64,000 nt of DNA from assembly GCA_038184435.1 (NCBI GenBank), contig CP116227.1:3191501-3255500 (forward strand), in the 5' to 3' direction. The DNA comes from Nocardioides alkalitolerans (lineage in GTDB: Bacteria; Actinomycetota; Actinomycetes; Propionibacteriales; Nocardioidaceae). The notes beneath the pieces are model-generated. The model searched no databases and was not told where the DNA came from. It saw nothing but the letters and a program-made list of their open reading frames with translations. Positions within the stretch are counted from its first letter, which is position 1. Every line of letters starts with the position of its first letter. Below are positions 34,391-43,657 of the stretch, one piece after another. The translations under genes were made by a program, and so were the position numbers.

Positions 34391-34425
34391 GCGCCCAGCC
34401 TAGAGAGGGAGCCCAGGGAGAGGAC

Positions 34426-35307
34426 CTAGACGGCCGGCGGGGGCAGCTGCTGCGGTCGACGGCGGGCGGCGCGCCCCGTCACGACGAGGGCCACGATCGA
34501 TCCGACGAAGGCGAGCAGCGCGACACCGATCACGATCCAGGCCCGGTCCCGCAGGCTGGCGAGCAGCGCGTCGATGACGGCGGTGGCCAGCGCGCGGTCC
34601 TCGCCGCGCACCTGGAGGCCGGCGATCTCCGAGCCGGCCGCGACGGCGACGAGCAGCAGACCGGTGGTGATGACCGTGCCGAGCGCCCCGACGAGGAGCG
34701 CCGTGAGGCGGGAGCGACCGGCTGGGATCGCGATCGCCCCGACGAGCAGCACGAGCGCCAGCACCGGCAGCCAGGTGCCGGCGGCGACCAGGCTCTGGTA
34801 GGCGCCCTGGGCGTCCTCGAGCCGCTGCGGCGGCGCGGTGCGGAAGGTCATCGAGCCCTCCGGGCGGTCCGCGACGGGCAGGCCCTCGGCGCGCATCCGC
34901 TCGGCGGCCAGGTTGTAGAGGTCGGCCAGCGAGATCTCGACGTCGCCGTCGGCCGCCGCGGCGTCGCCCCGCAGGATCGCGACGATCTGCTGGTGCGCCG
35001 TGCGGTTCGCCTCCTCCCACACGGTGGGGAAGTCGTCGCTGTCGAGCACCTCGTCGACGACGGCGCCGATCACGTCGGACGCGCCCGGCACGTCACCGAC
35101 CTGCAGCTGCGCCGTGAGCACCCGGGACAGCTGCTCGCCGACCTCGCGCCGCACGACGGGGTCGTCGGACAGGTCGCCGACGTTCGCGACGTACGCGTCC
35201 GTGTCGTCGACCTGCGTCTTCGCCCACGACGCGGCGACCGCCAGCGGCGCGGTCACGGCGAAGGCGAGCGCGAGCAGCACCCCGATCGCGGTCCGGAACC
35301 CTCGCAC
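34426..35307 (-). CDS. Membrane protein, unknown (signal-anchor plus C-terminal helices)
   Basis: 293 residues from the second of two close GTG codons (35307), which has AGAGGAG seven bases upstream. One N-terminal helix (about 3-25), an extracytoplasmic domain of about 150 residues (TQVDDTDAYVANVGDLSDDPVVRREVG) and three helices near the C terminus (about 170-275). I know similar integral membrane proteins in actinobacteria but no function. It starts two bases after the zinc-peptidase-like gene, so they form one unit. Confidence 0.75.
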   Translation of the reverse strand: MRGFRTAIGVLLALAFAVTAPLAVAASWAKTQVDDTDAYVANVGDLSDDPVVRREVGEQLSRVLTAQLQVGDVPGASDVIGAVVDEVLDSDDFPTVWEEANRTAHQQIVAILRGDAAAADGDVEISLADLYNLAAERMRAEGLPVADRPEGSMTFRTAPPQRLEDAQGAYQSLVAAGTWLPVLALVLLVGAIAIPAGRSRLTALLVGALGTVITTGLLLVAVAAGSEIAGLQVRGEDRALATAVIDALLASLRDRAWIVIGVALLAFVGSIVALVVTGRAARRRPQQLPPPAV

Positions 35308-35309
35308 CG

Positions 35310-36311
35310 TCACACTCCTCTTCCCGCACCCTGCGTGGCCAGGGAGGCCACGAAGTCCAGCTTGTCGAGCACCGGCTCCGGGATGACGAACGGGTAGAGG
35401 TCGTCCTTGCCCATGGACCGGTTGATCTGGTTGAGCGCCACGCTGAGCGGCACCCACACCCCCAGCACGAGGTCGCGGAACGAGGAGAACGCGGACGGGT
35501 CGATCGTCACCAGTCCCTGCGCCGCCGCCGTGTCCACGGTGTCGGAGATGTGCAGGTAGTGCGCGAACGTCTCCGCGAAGTCCTCGAAGGGGTGCATGGT
35601 GGCGTACGTCGTGATGTAACGCCCCTCCCAGCCCTCCGGCGGCCCCTCGCTGTAGTGCCGGTCGATCTCCGCCTGGTAGTCGGCGGTCTCGTCGCCGAAG
35701 AGCTCGCGGCAGCGCTCGAGCCGCTCACCCCCGGTGACCAACGTGTACTGCAGGTAGTGGCCCACCTCGTGCCGCAGGTGACCGAGCATCGTGCGGTAGG
35801 GCTCACCCAGCTCGACCCGCACGCGCTCGCGGCGGGCGTCGTCGCTCTCCGCGAGGTCGATCGTGATGACCCCGTCGGCGTGGCCGATGACGACGTTCTC
35901 CTCGACGCTGCTCAGCATGTCGAAGCAGAGGCCGCCGACCGGGTCCTCGTCACGACCGACCACCGGCAGGCCGAGCGCGTCGAGCTCCACCACCAGGTGG
36001 CGCTTCGCCGACTCGGCCGCCGGGAGCTGGGCCAGGCCGACCGCGTCGCCGTCCGCCGGACGGGTGCGGGTCAGCGCGCACGCCTCGCAGGAGCCGCCCT
36101 GGGTGGAGGTCACCCAGGTGCACCCCGAGAGGCCGCGGTTCGCGCAGACCCACCACCGCTCGCCCTGGTGGTCGACGTAGCGCCCGTCGTCGTCGACGGG
36201 CACGATCGCCCGCTCCGCCCGCGAGAACCCCAGCCGGGTGTCGCACGCGACGCACCGGGAGTTGCCGAAGAAGAGCTCGTTCTCACACACACGGCAACGG
36301 AAGGACCTCAC
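35310..36311 (-). CDS. Putative zinc-binding metallopeptidase with N-terminal zinc ribbon
   Basis: 333 residues. Two CxxC pairs at the start (CRVCENE and CVACDTR) form a zinc ribbon; further Cys pairs (CANRGLSGC, CEAC) may form a second. The C-terminal peptidase-like domain has HEVGH (181-185) in LGHLRHEVGHYLQY and a downstream PFEDFAETFAHYLH stretch that can supply the third ligand. Matches the family annotated as putative zinc-binding metallopeptidase; activity unproven. Cytoplasmic by sequence. Confidence 0.87.
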   Translation of the reverse strand: MRSFRCRVCENELFFGNSRCVACDTRLGFSRAERAIVPVDDDGRYVDHQGERWWVCANRGLSGCTWVTSTQGGSCEACALTRTRPADGDAVGLAQLPAAESAKRHLVVELDALGLPVVGRDEDPVGGLCFDMLSSVEENVVIGHADGVITIDLAESDDARRERVRVELGEPYRTMLGHLRHEVGHYLQYTLVTGGERLERCRELFGDETADYQAEIDRHYSEGPPEGWEGRYITTYATMHPFEDFAETFAHYLHISDTVDTAAAQGLVTIDPSAFSSFRDLVLGVWVPLSVALNQINRSMGKDDLYPFVIPEPVLDKLDFVASLATQGAGRGV

Positions 36312-36349
36312 GACCCGGAATCCTCACACGGAGGACCAACCGACCTCGC

Positions 36350-37273
36350 TCAGGACTCCCGCAGCGGGATCACGTCGCTGTCGATCCGCCACTCGCCGTC
36401 CTCGTCGACGAGGTCCCACGTGGTCGACGACTCGCCGAACTCGCCCGTGTAGTCGACCTCCGCGGTGCCCGAGTCGCCGGACACGTCGACGCTGGTGACG
36501 GTCACGTCGTCCCACTGCTTCGAGGCCGTCGCCGCGGTGCCCAGCTCCGCGCAGTCGGTCACGTCGTAGTAGTTGAAGTTGAGCTCCTGCACGTCCGCGG
36601 AGTTGAGGTCGCAGACCGTCTCCCAGTCGTCCTCGTCGACGGCCGCGGCGAAGGAGTCCGCGACCGACTCGGCGTCGGACGTGTCGGCACCGCCGCCGTC
36701 GTCCGAGCCCTGCGACTCGTCGTCGGTCGGGTCGTCGGAGCCCTGCGACTCGTCGTCCGTCGGGTCGTCGGAGCTGTCCGAGCCACCGTCGGCCGTGGGG
36801 TCGTCGGACTGCGAGTTCTCGTCCGCGGTGTCGCGGTCGTCGTTGTTGTCGTCGTTGTTGCCGAGGACCAGGAAGCCCACGACGAGCGCCGCGATCAGCA
36901 CCACCGCGACGACGCCGCCGATGATGGCGAAGAGCTTGCCCTTGCCGCCGCCACCGCTGCCGCCGGGCGTGCCGGAGTCCCAGCCGCCCTGCTGACCGAA
37001 TCCCTGCTGGTAGGGCGGCGTGCCGCCGTAGCCGGGCTGCTGGCCGAAGCCACCGGGCTGCGCGCCGTACCCGCCCTGCTGGCCGAAGCCGCCCTGCTGG
37101 CCGTAGCCCTGCTGCGGGTCGGACCCGGGGGCGCCCTGGCCGAACGGCGTGCCGACGGCGGTCGCGCCGTCATCCGGCAGCGTCTGCTCCGTCCACCGTT
37201 GCCCGTCCCACCACCGCATCGTCCCCGAGCCGTCGTCGTACCAGCCGGGCTCCGTCACACCGTCGTCGGTCAT
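36350..37273 (-). CDS. DUF2510-domain membrane protein with NTF2-like C-terminal domain
   Basis: 307 residues: a DUF2510 motif at the N terminus (EPGWYDDGSGTMRWWDGQRWTE), a Gly/Gln-rich cytoplasmic stretch (GFGQQGGYGAQPGG), one membrane helix (about 117-137), a long Asp/Ser linker with a duplicated DPTDDESQGSD and an extracytoplasmic domain (WETVCDLNSADVQELN to GEWRIDSDVIPL). It is paralogous to the next gene upstream. Function unknown; the last domain looks like an NTF2/DUF4878-type fold. Confidence 0.85.
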   Translation of the reverse strand: MTDDGVTEPGWYDDGSGTMRWWDGQRWTEQTLPDDGATAVGTPFGQGAPGSDPQQGYGQQGGFGQQGGYGAQPGGFGQQPGYGGTPPYQQGFGQQGGWDSGTPGGSGGGGKGKLFAIIGGVVAVVLIAALVVGFLVLGNNDDNNDDRDTADENSQSDDPTADGGSDSSDDPTDDESQGSDDPTDDESQGSDDGGGADTSDAESVADSFAAAVDEDDWETVCDLNSADVQELNFNYYDVTDCAELGTAATASKQWDDVTVTSVDVSGDSGTAEVDYTGEFGESSTTWDLVDEDGEWRIDSDVIPLRES

Positions 37274-37311
37274 GCGCTCATCCTCTCTCCTGCGGGGCGT
37301 TCTGTCGCGGA

Positions 37312-38664
37312 TCAGCTGGGGATCAGGTCGGTGTCGAGGCGCCACTCGCCGGACTCGACGACGAGCGTGACCTCCTGCTGCCCCGGCGCGCCCGCGCTCG
37401 ACGTGTGGGCGAGCGTCGCGGTCGCGGTGTCGCCCTCGCCCGCGCCCTCCGGGACGTCGAGCGAGCGCACCTCGACCTCCGCCCAGTTGCGGTCGCCCGC
37501 CGCGGCGGCGACAGCGGCGCAGTCCTCGACGTCGAAGAAGGAGAAGTTGTAGATCTGGATCCCCTGCGAGCTGGCGTCGCAGACGGTCTCCCAGTCGTTG
37601 CCCTGGGCGGCCACCGCGATCTCCTGTAGCAGCGCCGCGGCCGCTTCCTCGGTGGCGCCCGGAGCGGCCGCGGCGTCGGGGGCCGCGGCCGTCGGCTGCT
37701 CGGCGGGCTCGTCGGCGCCCTCGTCCGCGCTGCCGTCGTCGCTCGAACCGTCGTCGCTCGAACCGGAGCCGCCGTCGGAGTCGCTGTCGTACGTCGCGTC
37801 GACGCCCTCCACCCGCCAATCGTCGTCCTCGCGGACCATGTCGAGCACGATCTCGTCGTCGTTCTCGGCGTCGATGTCGGGGTTGTCACCGTCGTACTCG
37901 TAGGTGCCCGGCACCCGCACCTTGATCTCGTCGTCGGCCTCGGGGTCACCCTCGACCACCTCGACGTCGCCCGGCACGAACTGCCCGTTGTCGCTGAGGT
38001 CGGCGCGCAGCTCGTCGATGTCGGCGTAGTCGCCGAACACGTCGCTCGTCCCGTTGCCCAGCAGCTCGTCGTAGGTGGCCGACGCCAGGTCGTCGAAGTC
38101 GTCGCAGTCGGTCGCGTCGCCGGCGTCGAAGTCGCTGTAGAGGTCGTCGCGCCCGTCGGTCGACGTCAGCTCGCACATCGTGCGGAAGTCGAGGGTCGCG
38201 TAGGCCTCGGTGTACTCCACCGCGACGTCCTCCGGGCCCTCCGCGGCCGACGTCTCCTCGTCACGCCTCGGGTCGTCGTCGCTGTCGCGGAACCAGACGA
38301 AGTACGACGCGACGCCGCCCCCGATGAGCACGAGCGCCACCAGGGCCGCCACCAGCGCGACGAGCCCACCGCGCTTCTTGGTCGGGGGCTGGCCGGGCTG
38401 GCCGTACTGACCGGGCTGGCCGAACTGACCCACCTGGCCGTACTGACCGGGCTGGCCGTACTGACCGGGCTGGCCGTACTGACCGGGCTGGCCGTACTGA
38501 CCGGGCTGGCCGTACTGACCGGGCTGGCCGTACTGGCCCTGCGGCGCCTGAGGTGCCCCGGGGCCCTGGGCCGGTCGCGACTGGTCCGTCCACTGCTGGC
38601 CGTCCCACCAGCGCTCGCCGCCTGCCCCGTCGGGGTACCACCCCGGTCCCGCCTGCCCGCTCAT
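37312..38664 (-). CDS. DUF2510-domain membrane protein with QYGQPG repeats and two NTF2-like domains
   Basis: 450 residues from the ATG at 38664. DUF2510 (PGWYPDGAGGERWWDGQQWTD), eight QYGQPG-type hexapeptides (about 44-91), one membrane helix (about 102-123) and two extracytoplasmic repeats of the domain seen in the neighbour: the second, WETVCDASSQGIQIYNFSFFDVEDC, is very close to the neighbour's. Probably arose by duplication of one ancestor. The low-complexity N-terminal part suggests a scaffolding or condensate-like interaction region; function unknown. Confidence 0.85.
   Translation of the reverse strand: MSGQAGPGWYPDGAGGERWWDGQQWTDQSRPAQGPGAPQAPQGQYGQPGQYGQPGQYGQPGQYGQPGQYGQPGQYGQVGQFGQPGQYGQPGQPPTKKRGGLVALVAALVALVLIGGGVASYFVWFRDSDDDPRRDEETSAAEGPEDVAVEYTEAYATLDFRTMCELTSTDGRDDLYSDFDAGDATDCDDFDDLASATYDELLGNGTSDVFGDYADIDELRADLSDNGQFVPGDVEVVEGDPEADDEIKVRVPGTYEYDGDNPDIDAENDDEIVLDMVREDDDWRVEGVDATYDSDSDGGSGSSDDGSSDDGSADEGADEPAEQPTAAAPDAAAAPGATEEAAAALLQEIAVAAQGNDWETVCDASSQGIQIYNFSFFDVEDCAAVAAAAGDRNWAEVEVRSLDVPEGAGEGDTATATLAHTSSAGAPGQQEVTLVVESGEWRLDTDLIPS
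38392..38535 (-). repeat. Eight 18-bp tandem repeats in the DUF2510 gene
   Basis: Units of CCGGGCTGGCCGTACTGA (plus-strand phase) run eight times with few substitutions, encoding QYGQPG. Five adjacent units are essentially identical at the DNA level, so copy number could vary by slippage while keeping the frame. Confidence 0.9.
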
Positions 38665-38738
38665 CACGTCCTCTCCCGGTCACGGAACCCCCCGTGACGC
38701 CCGGCAGGTCTTCCACGCTGCGCGGCGTCCGAAACGGT

Positions 38739-38779
38739 CGTGGCCCCCGCGCCACGGAAAATGCCGCGGTGGGGCCACG
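38739..38779. terminator. Hairpin after the transglutaminase gene
   Basis: CGTGGCCCC (38739-38747) pairs with GGGGCCACG (38771-38779), with further partial pairing inside, just beyond the transglutaminase stop on the minus strand and before the start region of the DUF2510 gene. On the minus strand a TTTT lies in the loop rather than after the stem. Confidence 0.55.
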
Positions 38780-38790
38780 GCCCCGGAGGT

Positions 38791-39696
38791 TCAGCTGGGG
38801 AGCGGCGCCACGTCCACCGCCACGGACAGCCGCGAGGAGGACGCCTCCGTGTAGATGACGCCCTTCAGCGGCGTGACGTCGGCGTAGTCCCGGCCCCAGG
38901 CCACGGTCACGTACCGGTCGTCGGCCCACGTGTCGTTGGTCGGGTCGACGGCGAGCCACGTGCCGGGGCCGCGGCCGCCCTCGGCGTCCGGCAGGCCCGG
39001 CACCCAGACGGCGCTCCACGCGTGGCTCGCGTCCGCGCCCACGAGCCGCTCCCGGCCGGGCGGCGGTGTGGTCGCCAGGTAGCCCGACACGTAGCGCACC
39101 GCCAGCCCGTGGGAGCGCAGCCCGGCGAGCGTCAGGTGGGCGAAGTCCTGGCAGACGCCGGCGCGGTCCGCCATCAGGTCCGCGACCGTGCTGCTCACCG
39201 TCGTCGCCGCCGGGTCGTAGGCGAAGTCGGCGTGGATGCGTCGCACCAGGTCCGTGACCGCCTCACCGACCGGGCGGCCGGGCGTGAGGGAGGCCGCGAC
39301 GTACGCCCGCACCTCCGGCCCCTGGTCGGCCAGGGAGGAGGGAAGGGCGTACTCCCACGCCTCCCACGCGTCCGGGCTCTCGGGGCGGGCCGCCGGTCGG
39401 GCGTCCTCCCAGGGCTGGGCGAGCACGGCCGCGTCGTACGCCGGGGTGGTGACGTCGACGACGCTCTCGGCGTACACCTCCAGCTCGCGGTGCCGCGTGA
39501 CGACCTGGAAGTACGACGCCGTGTTGCCGTGGACGTCGACGTCGTCGCGCACCTCGGCCGCCGGCGTCACCTGCAGCGAGCGCTCGTGCACCTGCTGGAA
39601 CGGCAGCTCGCGGGGCGTCAGGTAGGCGATGCCGAGGCTGTTGGTGACGTCGTCGTCGTAGGTGTAGGTGGTGCGGTGCCAGACGCGGTACCTCAC
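38791..39696 (-). CDS. Transglutaminase-like domain protein
   Basis: 301 residues: an N-terminal beta domain (YRVWHRTTYTYDDDVTNSL, typical of this family) and a transglutaminase core with Cys182 in AGVCQDFAHL, His in ASHAWSAVW and Asp in DPTND. GTG overlaps the stop of the ATP-grasp/alpha-E gene. The set ATP-grasp, alpha-E and transglutaminase is a widespread conserved trio suspected of making or cleaving peptide amides; no substrate is established. Confidence 0.93.
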   Translation of the reverse strand: MRYRVWHRTTYTYDDDVTNSLGIAYLTPRELPFQQVHERSLQVTPAAEVRDDVDVHGNTASYFQVVTRHRELEVYAESVVDVTTPAYDAAVLAQPWEDARPAARPESPDAWEAWEYALPSSLADQGPEVRAYVAASLTPGRPVGEAVTDLVRRIHADFAYDPAATTVSSTVADLMADRAGVCQDFAHLTLAGLRSHGLAVRYVSGYLATTPPPGRERLVGADASHAWSAVWVPGLPDAEGGRGPGTWLAVDPTNDTWADDRYVTVAWGRDYADVTPLKGVIYTEASSSRLSVAVDVAPLPS

Positions 39697-42284
39697 GGGG
39701 CGTCCTCCCCGAGCGAGCCCTGGTGGCGCGGGAGCCGCTCGACCAGCTGCCCGAAGGGCCGGGGGCCAGGACCGGCGGCGAGGTGCAGCGCGGCGACGGC
39801 GTCGGAGAGCTGGGCGACGTCGGCGACGAGCTGGGCGAGGAACCCCCGCAGGTAGGGCCGGTGCGCCCCGCCGATCGCGACGAGCGCCCGCACGTCGACC
39901 GTGGTGACGCGCTCCGCGAGCTCCTCCAGCAGGCGCTCCGGACGGGTCGAGCCCGTCGAGCCGGGCATCGCCGCGAGGTGGCCGCGCAGCTCGTCGAGGC
40001 AGAACGCCACCGAGCGCGGGTTGTGGGGGTCGAGCAGCAGCAGCTCGAGCACGCTGTCGACCTTGACGTAGCCGCGGTGCCGCCGGCGGTGCGTCACCAC
40101 CGACTCCGTCGCGCCGAGCACGACGTTGAGCACCCGCCGGTCCGTGTCGAGCCCGCGCCGCTCCACCGTCGCCGCGGCGAGCAGCCGCGCGACCTGCTGG
40201 GCGCGCTCGAGGGTGCGCCCGGCGCCGGCCATGTGCCAGCCCGGGTCGCGCACCATGTTGGCCGTGACGCCGGTGAGGGCGAGCATGCCGTCGAGCATGC
40301 GGCCGCTCGCCTCCTCCACGCGGTGGCTGTGGGGCGAGGCCGTCAGGGTCGCGGCGGCGCGGTCCAGCGCCGCGAACGCCCGCCAGGTGTCCGCGGACAG
40401 CTGGTCGCGCACGCCCCCGGCGCACGACCGCAGCGCGGCCAGCGACTGCGCGACGCTGCCCTCCCGCGCCGGGTCGAGCAGCACGGCGTGGAACTCGGCG
40501 TCGAGGGGCGCCCCGAACGCCTCCGCCCGCGCGGCCTCCGGACCGGCGAGACCGGCGAAGGCCGCGGCGTACGGCGCGGTGTCCGGCAGCGGGCAGAGCC
40601 GGTGGATCGCCGACCACGCGACGGCCAGGCTCGCCCCGCCCGACGACCACGGCCGGGCGCGGTAGTCCTCCGCCAGCGCGTGGGCGGTGAGCACGAGGCG
40701 CAGGAGGTCCTCGGCCCGCTCGCGGTAGCGGCCGAACCAGAAGAGGTCGTCGAGCACGCGCGGACCGCTGGCCGCGCCGGGCACCGCGTAGGACAGCTGC
40801 AGCTGGTGGGCCAGGTGCTGGTCGGGCTCGGCGGCGTCCTTCTTGAGGACCCAGACGTCCTTCGACACCCACGGCGAGGTCCGCCCGCCGTCCCGGCGCT
40901 CGCGCACCGTGGCGAGCCCGCCGACGAGCGGGCGGTAGGACGAGCCGTACCAGAGCGAGAAGGTCCGCAGCGACATCGGACCGGGAGCGATCCGGCCGGT
41001 CGGCGGCCCGTACGACGCGCGCTCGCGCCCGAAGGTCGGCACCTGCGAGAGGGCGATGGGCTGCTGGCCCACGTGGGCGTGCGGCTCGGCGAGGATCCGG
41101 GCGCGCAGGGAGTCGGGGTCGCCGTCGACCCGGGTGCCGTCGATGCGCCGCACCTCGAGCTCGTCGAGCCGGTCGAGGACGGTGCGGCGCTGCTCCGCCT
41201 CCCCGCACCACCAGGTCGGCACCGCGTCGAGGCGCAGGTCCTCCCCCAGCAGGTGCTGGGCGACCGCCGGGAGGTAGGGCAGCAGGCCCGGGTTCTCGAG
41301 CACGCCGGAGCCCAGGCCGTTGACGACGCGGACCGTGCCGCGGCGTACCGCCTCGGAGAGGCCCGCGACCCCCAGGCGCGAGTCGCCGCGCAGCTCCAGC
41401 GGGTCGCTGAACGCGGCGTCGACGCGCCGCAGGATGACGTGCACCGGCTCGAGGTGCTCGAAGACACGCATCCAGACGGCACCGTCACGCACCGTCAGGT
41501 CGCTGCCCTGCACGAGCGGGACGCCGAGGGTGCTCGCGAGGAACGCCTGGTCGTAGGCCGTCTCCGAGTGCGGTCCCGGCGAGAGCACGACGACACGGGG
41601 GTCGGCGGGGTCGCCGGGCGCCGCCTGCAGCAGCGACGTGCGCAACGCGTGGAAGAAGGGCGCCATCCGGTGCAGCGTCGCCTGGCGGTAGAGCTCCGGC
41701 AGCACCCGCGAGACGACCCGCCGGTTCTCCATGGCGTACCCCATGCCGGACGGCGCCTGCGCCCGGTCGGCCAGCACGCGCCACTCGCCCGCGGCGGTGC
41801 GGCCGAGGTCCGTCGCCGAGAGCAGCAGGGGTCGGGGGTCCGCGTTGGAGGCCCGCGCCACGACGCGGGCGTAGCCCGGGTGGCCGAGCACGAGGGGGGC
41901 CGGGAGCACGCCCGAGCGCAGCAGCGTCCGGGGTCCGTAGAGGTCGGCCAGCACCGCGTTGAGCAGCTCGGCGCGCTGCGTCAGCCCCACCTCGAGGGTC
42001 GACCACTCGTCGGGCTCGATGACGAGGGGCACCGGGTCGAGGCGCCACGGCTCGGGACGCTCCCCCGGCAGCGCGTAGGTGACGCCGTCGTCGGCGAGGG
42101 TCCGCTGGATCTCGTCGTCGACGCGGGCGAGGTCACCGGCCGTGAGCCGGAACGCCGCCTCCGCGAGCGGACGCCAGGCGGGCCGGAGGGTGCCGTCGGG
42201 GGCGACCAGCTCGTCGTACCGGTCGGGGGCCTCCCCCAGCCGCGGCTGCGCCAGCGCCGCCGTGTAGTCGTCGAGCACGGTCAC
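39693..42284 (-). CDS. Fused circularly permuted ATP-grasp and alpha-E domain protein
   Basis: 863 residues. The first about 500 match the circularly permuted ATP-grasp type 2 family (VVLSPGPHSETAYDQAFLASTLGVPLVQG, VVNGLGSGVLENPGLLPYLP, WWCGEAEQ), giving ATP-dependent carboxylate-amine ligase-like chemistry. The last about 310 form the alpha-helical alpha-E domain (DDLFWFGRYRERAEDLLRL, MLALTGVTANMVRDPGWHMAGAGRTLERAQQVARLL). These are often two genes; here they are one chain, coupled to the transglutaminase. GTG at 42284; a second in-frame GTG lies two codons later. Confidence 0.92.
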   Translation of the reverse strand: MTVLDDYTAALAQPRLGEAPDRYDELVAPDGTLRPAWRPLAEAAFRLTAGDLARVDDEIQRTLADDGVTYALPGERPEPWRLDPVPLVIEPDEWSTLEVGLTQRAELLNAVLADLYGPRTLLRSGVLPAPLVLGHPGYARVVARASNADPRPLLLSATDLGRTAAGEWRVLADRAQAPSGMGYAMENRRVVSRVLPELYRQATLHRMAPFFHALRTSLLQAAPGDPADPRVVVLSPGPHSETAYDQAFLASTLGVPLVQGSDLTVRDGAVWMRVFEHLEPVHVILRRVDAAFSDPLELRGDSRLGVAGLSEAVRRGTVRVVNGLGSGVLENPGLLPYLPAVAQHLLGEDLRLDAVPTWWCGEAEQRRTVLDRLDELEVRRIDGTRVDGDPDSLRARILAEPHAHVGQQPIALSQVPTFGRERASYGPPTGRIAPGPMSLRTFSLWYGSSYRPLVGGLATVRERRDGGRTSPWVSKDVWVLKKDAAEPDQHLAHQLQLSYAVPGAASGPRVLDDLFWFGRYRERAEDLLRLVLTAHALAEDYRARPWSSGGASLAVAWSAIHRLCPLPDTAPYAAAFAGLAGPEAARAEAFGAPLDAEFHAVLLDPAREGSVAQSLAALRSCAGGVRDQLSADTWRAFAALDRAAATLTASPHSHRVEEASGRMLDGMLALTGVTANMVRDPGWHMAGAGRTLERAQQVARLLAAATVERRGLDTDRRVLNVVLGATESVVTHRRRHRGYVKVDSVLELLLLDPHNPRSVAFCLDELRGHLAAMPGSTGSTRPERLLEELAERVTTVDVRALVAIGGAHRPYLRGFLAQLVADVAQLSDAVAALHLAAGPGPRPFGQLVERLPRHQGSLGEDAP

Positions 42285-42321
42285 CGGGACACCCTGACAC
42301 GGCGGGTGCCGCCGCGGAGGG

Positions 42322-42849
42322 TCAGGAGGCCTCGGTCACGGAGTACGAGACGACCGAGCCGCCGCCGACGGGGTCATCGATGACGGACACCGCGACCTCC
42401 CACGCCTCGCCCGTGAAGCTGCCGATCAGGACCTCGCCGAGGTCCTGCGACGTCGACTCCTCGTAGCCGTCGGCCTCGAGCAGGCCCGCGGCCTCGTCGT
42501 ACGCCTCCTGGGGCGTGCCGTCGTGCTGGAGCGCGGCGGTGTAGACGCCCGTCTGCTCGGCACCCACCTGCACCTCGCCCTCGACGAGCGGGACGTCGTC
42601 GGGGAAGCCGTCGGGGAGCTCGTCGTCGAAGCCGAGCTCCTCGAGGTCGTCGAGGTCGCCGGTGGGCACCTCGGAGGCGTCGGCGTCGTTCGCGTCGCCG
42701 GACTCGCCGGACTCGCCCGCGTCGCCCGACTCGCTCGAACCGGCGTCGCTCCTGTCGCCGTCGTCGTCGCTGCACCCGGCGAGCAGGGCGACGCCGAGGA
42801 CGGCGGCGACGGGGAGCAGGGCGAGGCGGCGGACCTGGAGGCTCTTCAT
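42322..42849 (-). CDS. Lipoprotein, unknown
   Basis: 175 residues with a lipoprotein signal peptide, lipobox LLAGC (Cys26), an Asp/Ser/Glu/Gly-rich linker and a compact domain (VPLVEGEVQVGAEQTGVYTAALQHDG, EEAAGLLEADGYEESTSQ). Very acidic. It neighbours a second lipoprotein gene of the same strand with a similar build. Function unknown. Confidence 0.82.
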   Translation of the reverse strand: MKSLQVRRLALLPVAAVLGVALLAGCSDDDGDRSDAGSSESGDAGESGESGDANDADASEVPTGDLDDLEELGFDDELPDGFPDDVPLVEGEVQVGAEQTGVYTAALQHDGTPQEAYDEAAGLLEADGYEESTSQDLGEVLIGSFTGEAWEVAVSVIDDPVGGGSVVSYSVTEAS

Positions 42850-42933
42850 GGCCGGGTTCCTATCGGGCAGCGGTGAACGGGTCGCGAACGACGGGTGGCC
42901 CAGTCCACCACGAGGTGCGGCGCGGGCCGCGCG

Positions 42934-43518
42934 TCAGGTCAGGGCCGGCGCCACGACGAAGGCGGCGCGGGTCGGGTACTCCGCGTCGTCCGCCGACTGC
43001 CCCGTCACGTCGGCCACCGAGAGCCCCACGACGGCGTCGTCCGCCTCCCGGGTGAAGACGCGCATCTCCGTCATGCCCTCCGGGTCGACGGGGGCGACCT
43101 CGGCGAAGCCCGCGCCGACGAGCCGGTCCTCGATCGCCGTCGCGTTGTCGTCGGCCGAGCCGGGCAGGCGCTGCAGCACGTACCACCCGAACTCGTCGCT
43201 GCCGAACGACGCCACGTCGGGCAGCGCCACGTCGTCCGCGAGCATGCCGTCGGGCAGCTCGGGGAGCTGTCCCACGCGGTCCAGCGCGGTCTCGTCGAGC
43301 TCCGGCAGCGCGTCGACGACGGCCTGGATCCGCTCGCCCGAGGTCGCCCCCGGCGCCGGGAGCGTGGGCTCGGCGGTGGTCTCGGCCGCGACGTCCCGGC
43401 TGGCCTCGGCCGCCGGGTCGGCCTCGTCGCCGCTGCAGCCCGCGAGGAGGCCAGCGCCGAGCACCGCCCCGACGAGGGCGGCGGTCACGCGGGCGGTCGG
43501 ACGCGGCGTACGGCGCAT
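42934..43518 (-). CDS. Lipoprotein, unknown
   Basis: 194 residues; signal peptide with lipobox LLAGC (Cys28), then a linker and a mixed domain (SFGSDEFGWYVLQRLPGSADDNATAIEDRLVGAGFAEV). No recognised enzyme motif. Located 84 bases upstream of the other lipoprotein gene; the two may be distant paralogues. The repeat-filled region from 43584 lies just upstream and must contain its promoter. Confidence 0.82.
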   Translation of the reverse strand: MRRTPRPTARVTAALVGAVLGAGLLAGCSGDEADPAAEASRDVAAETTAEPTLPAPGATSGERIQAVVDALPELDETALDRVGQLPELPDGMLADDVALPDVASFGSDEFGWYVLQRLPGSADDNATAIEDRLVGAGFAEVAPVDPEGMTEMRVFTREADDAVVGLSVADVTGQSADDAEYPTRAAFVVAPALT

Positions 43519-43583
43519 GCCCGCGATCGTCGCAGCCGATGCTGAACGGTTGCTGGGAGGGGGCGCGGGCTCCTCCCCCGCCG

Positions 43584-43636
43584 CCGGATGTCATGCGGAG
43601 CGGCGGCGCGGGCGACCGGAACGCATGACGTCCCGG
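43584..43636. repeat. Dispersed hairpin repeat, copy A1
   Basis: Left arm CCGGATGTCATGCGG (43584-43598), right arm ACGCATGACGTCCCGG (43621-43636), GC-rich core. Two mismatches between arms. Same family as copies at 21761, 59283 and 59463. Confidence 0.7.
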
Positions 43637-43657
43637 GGGCGGCGGGGCGGGCCGGGC

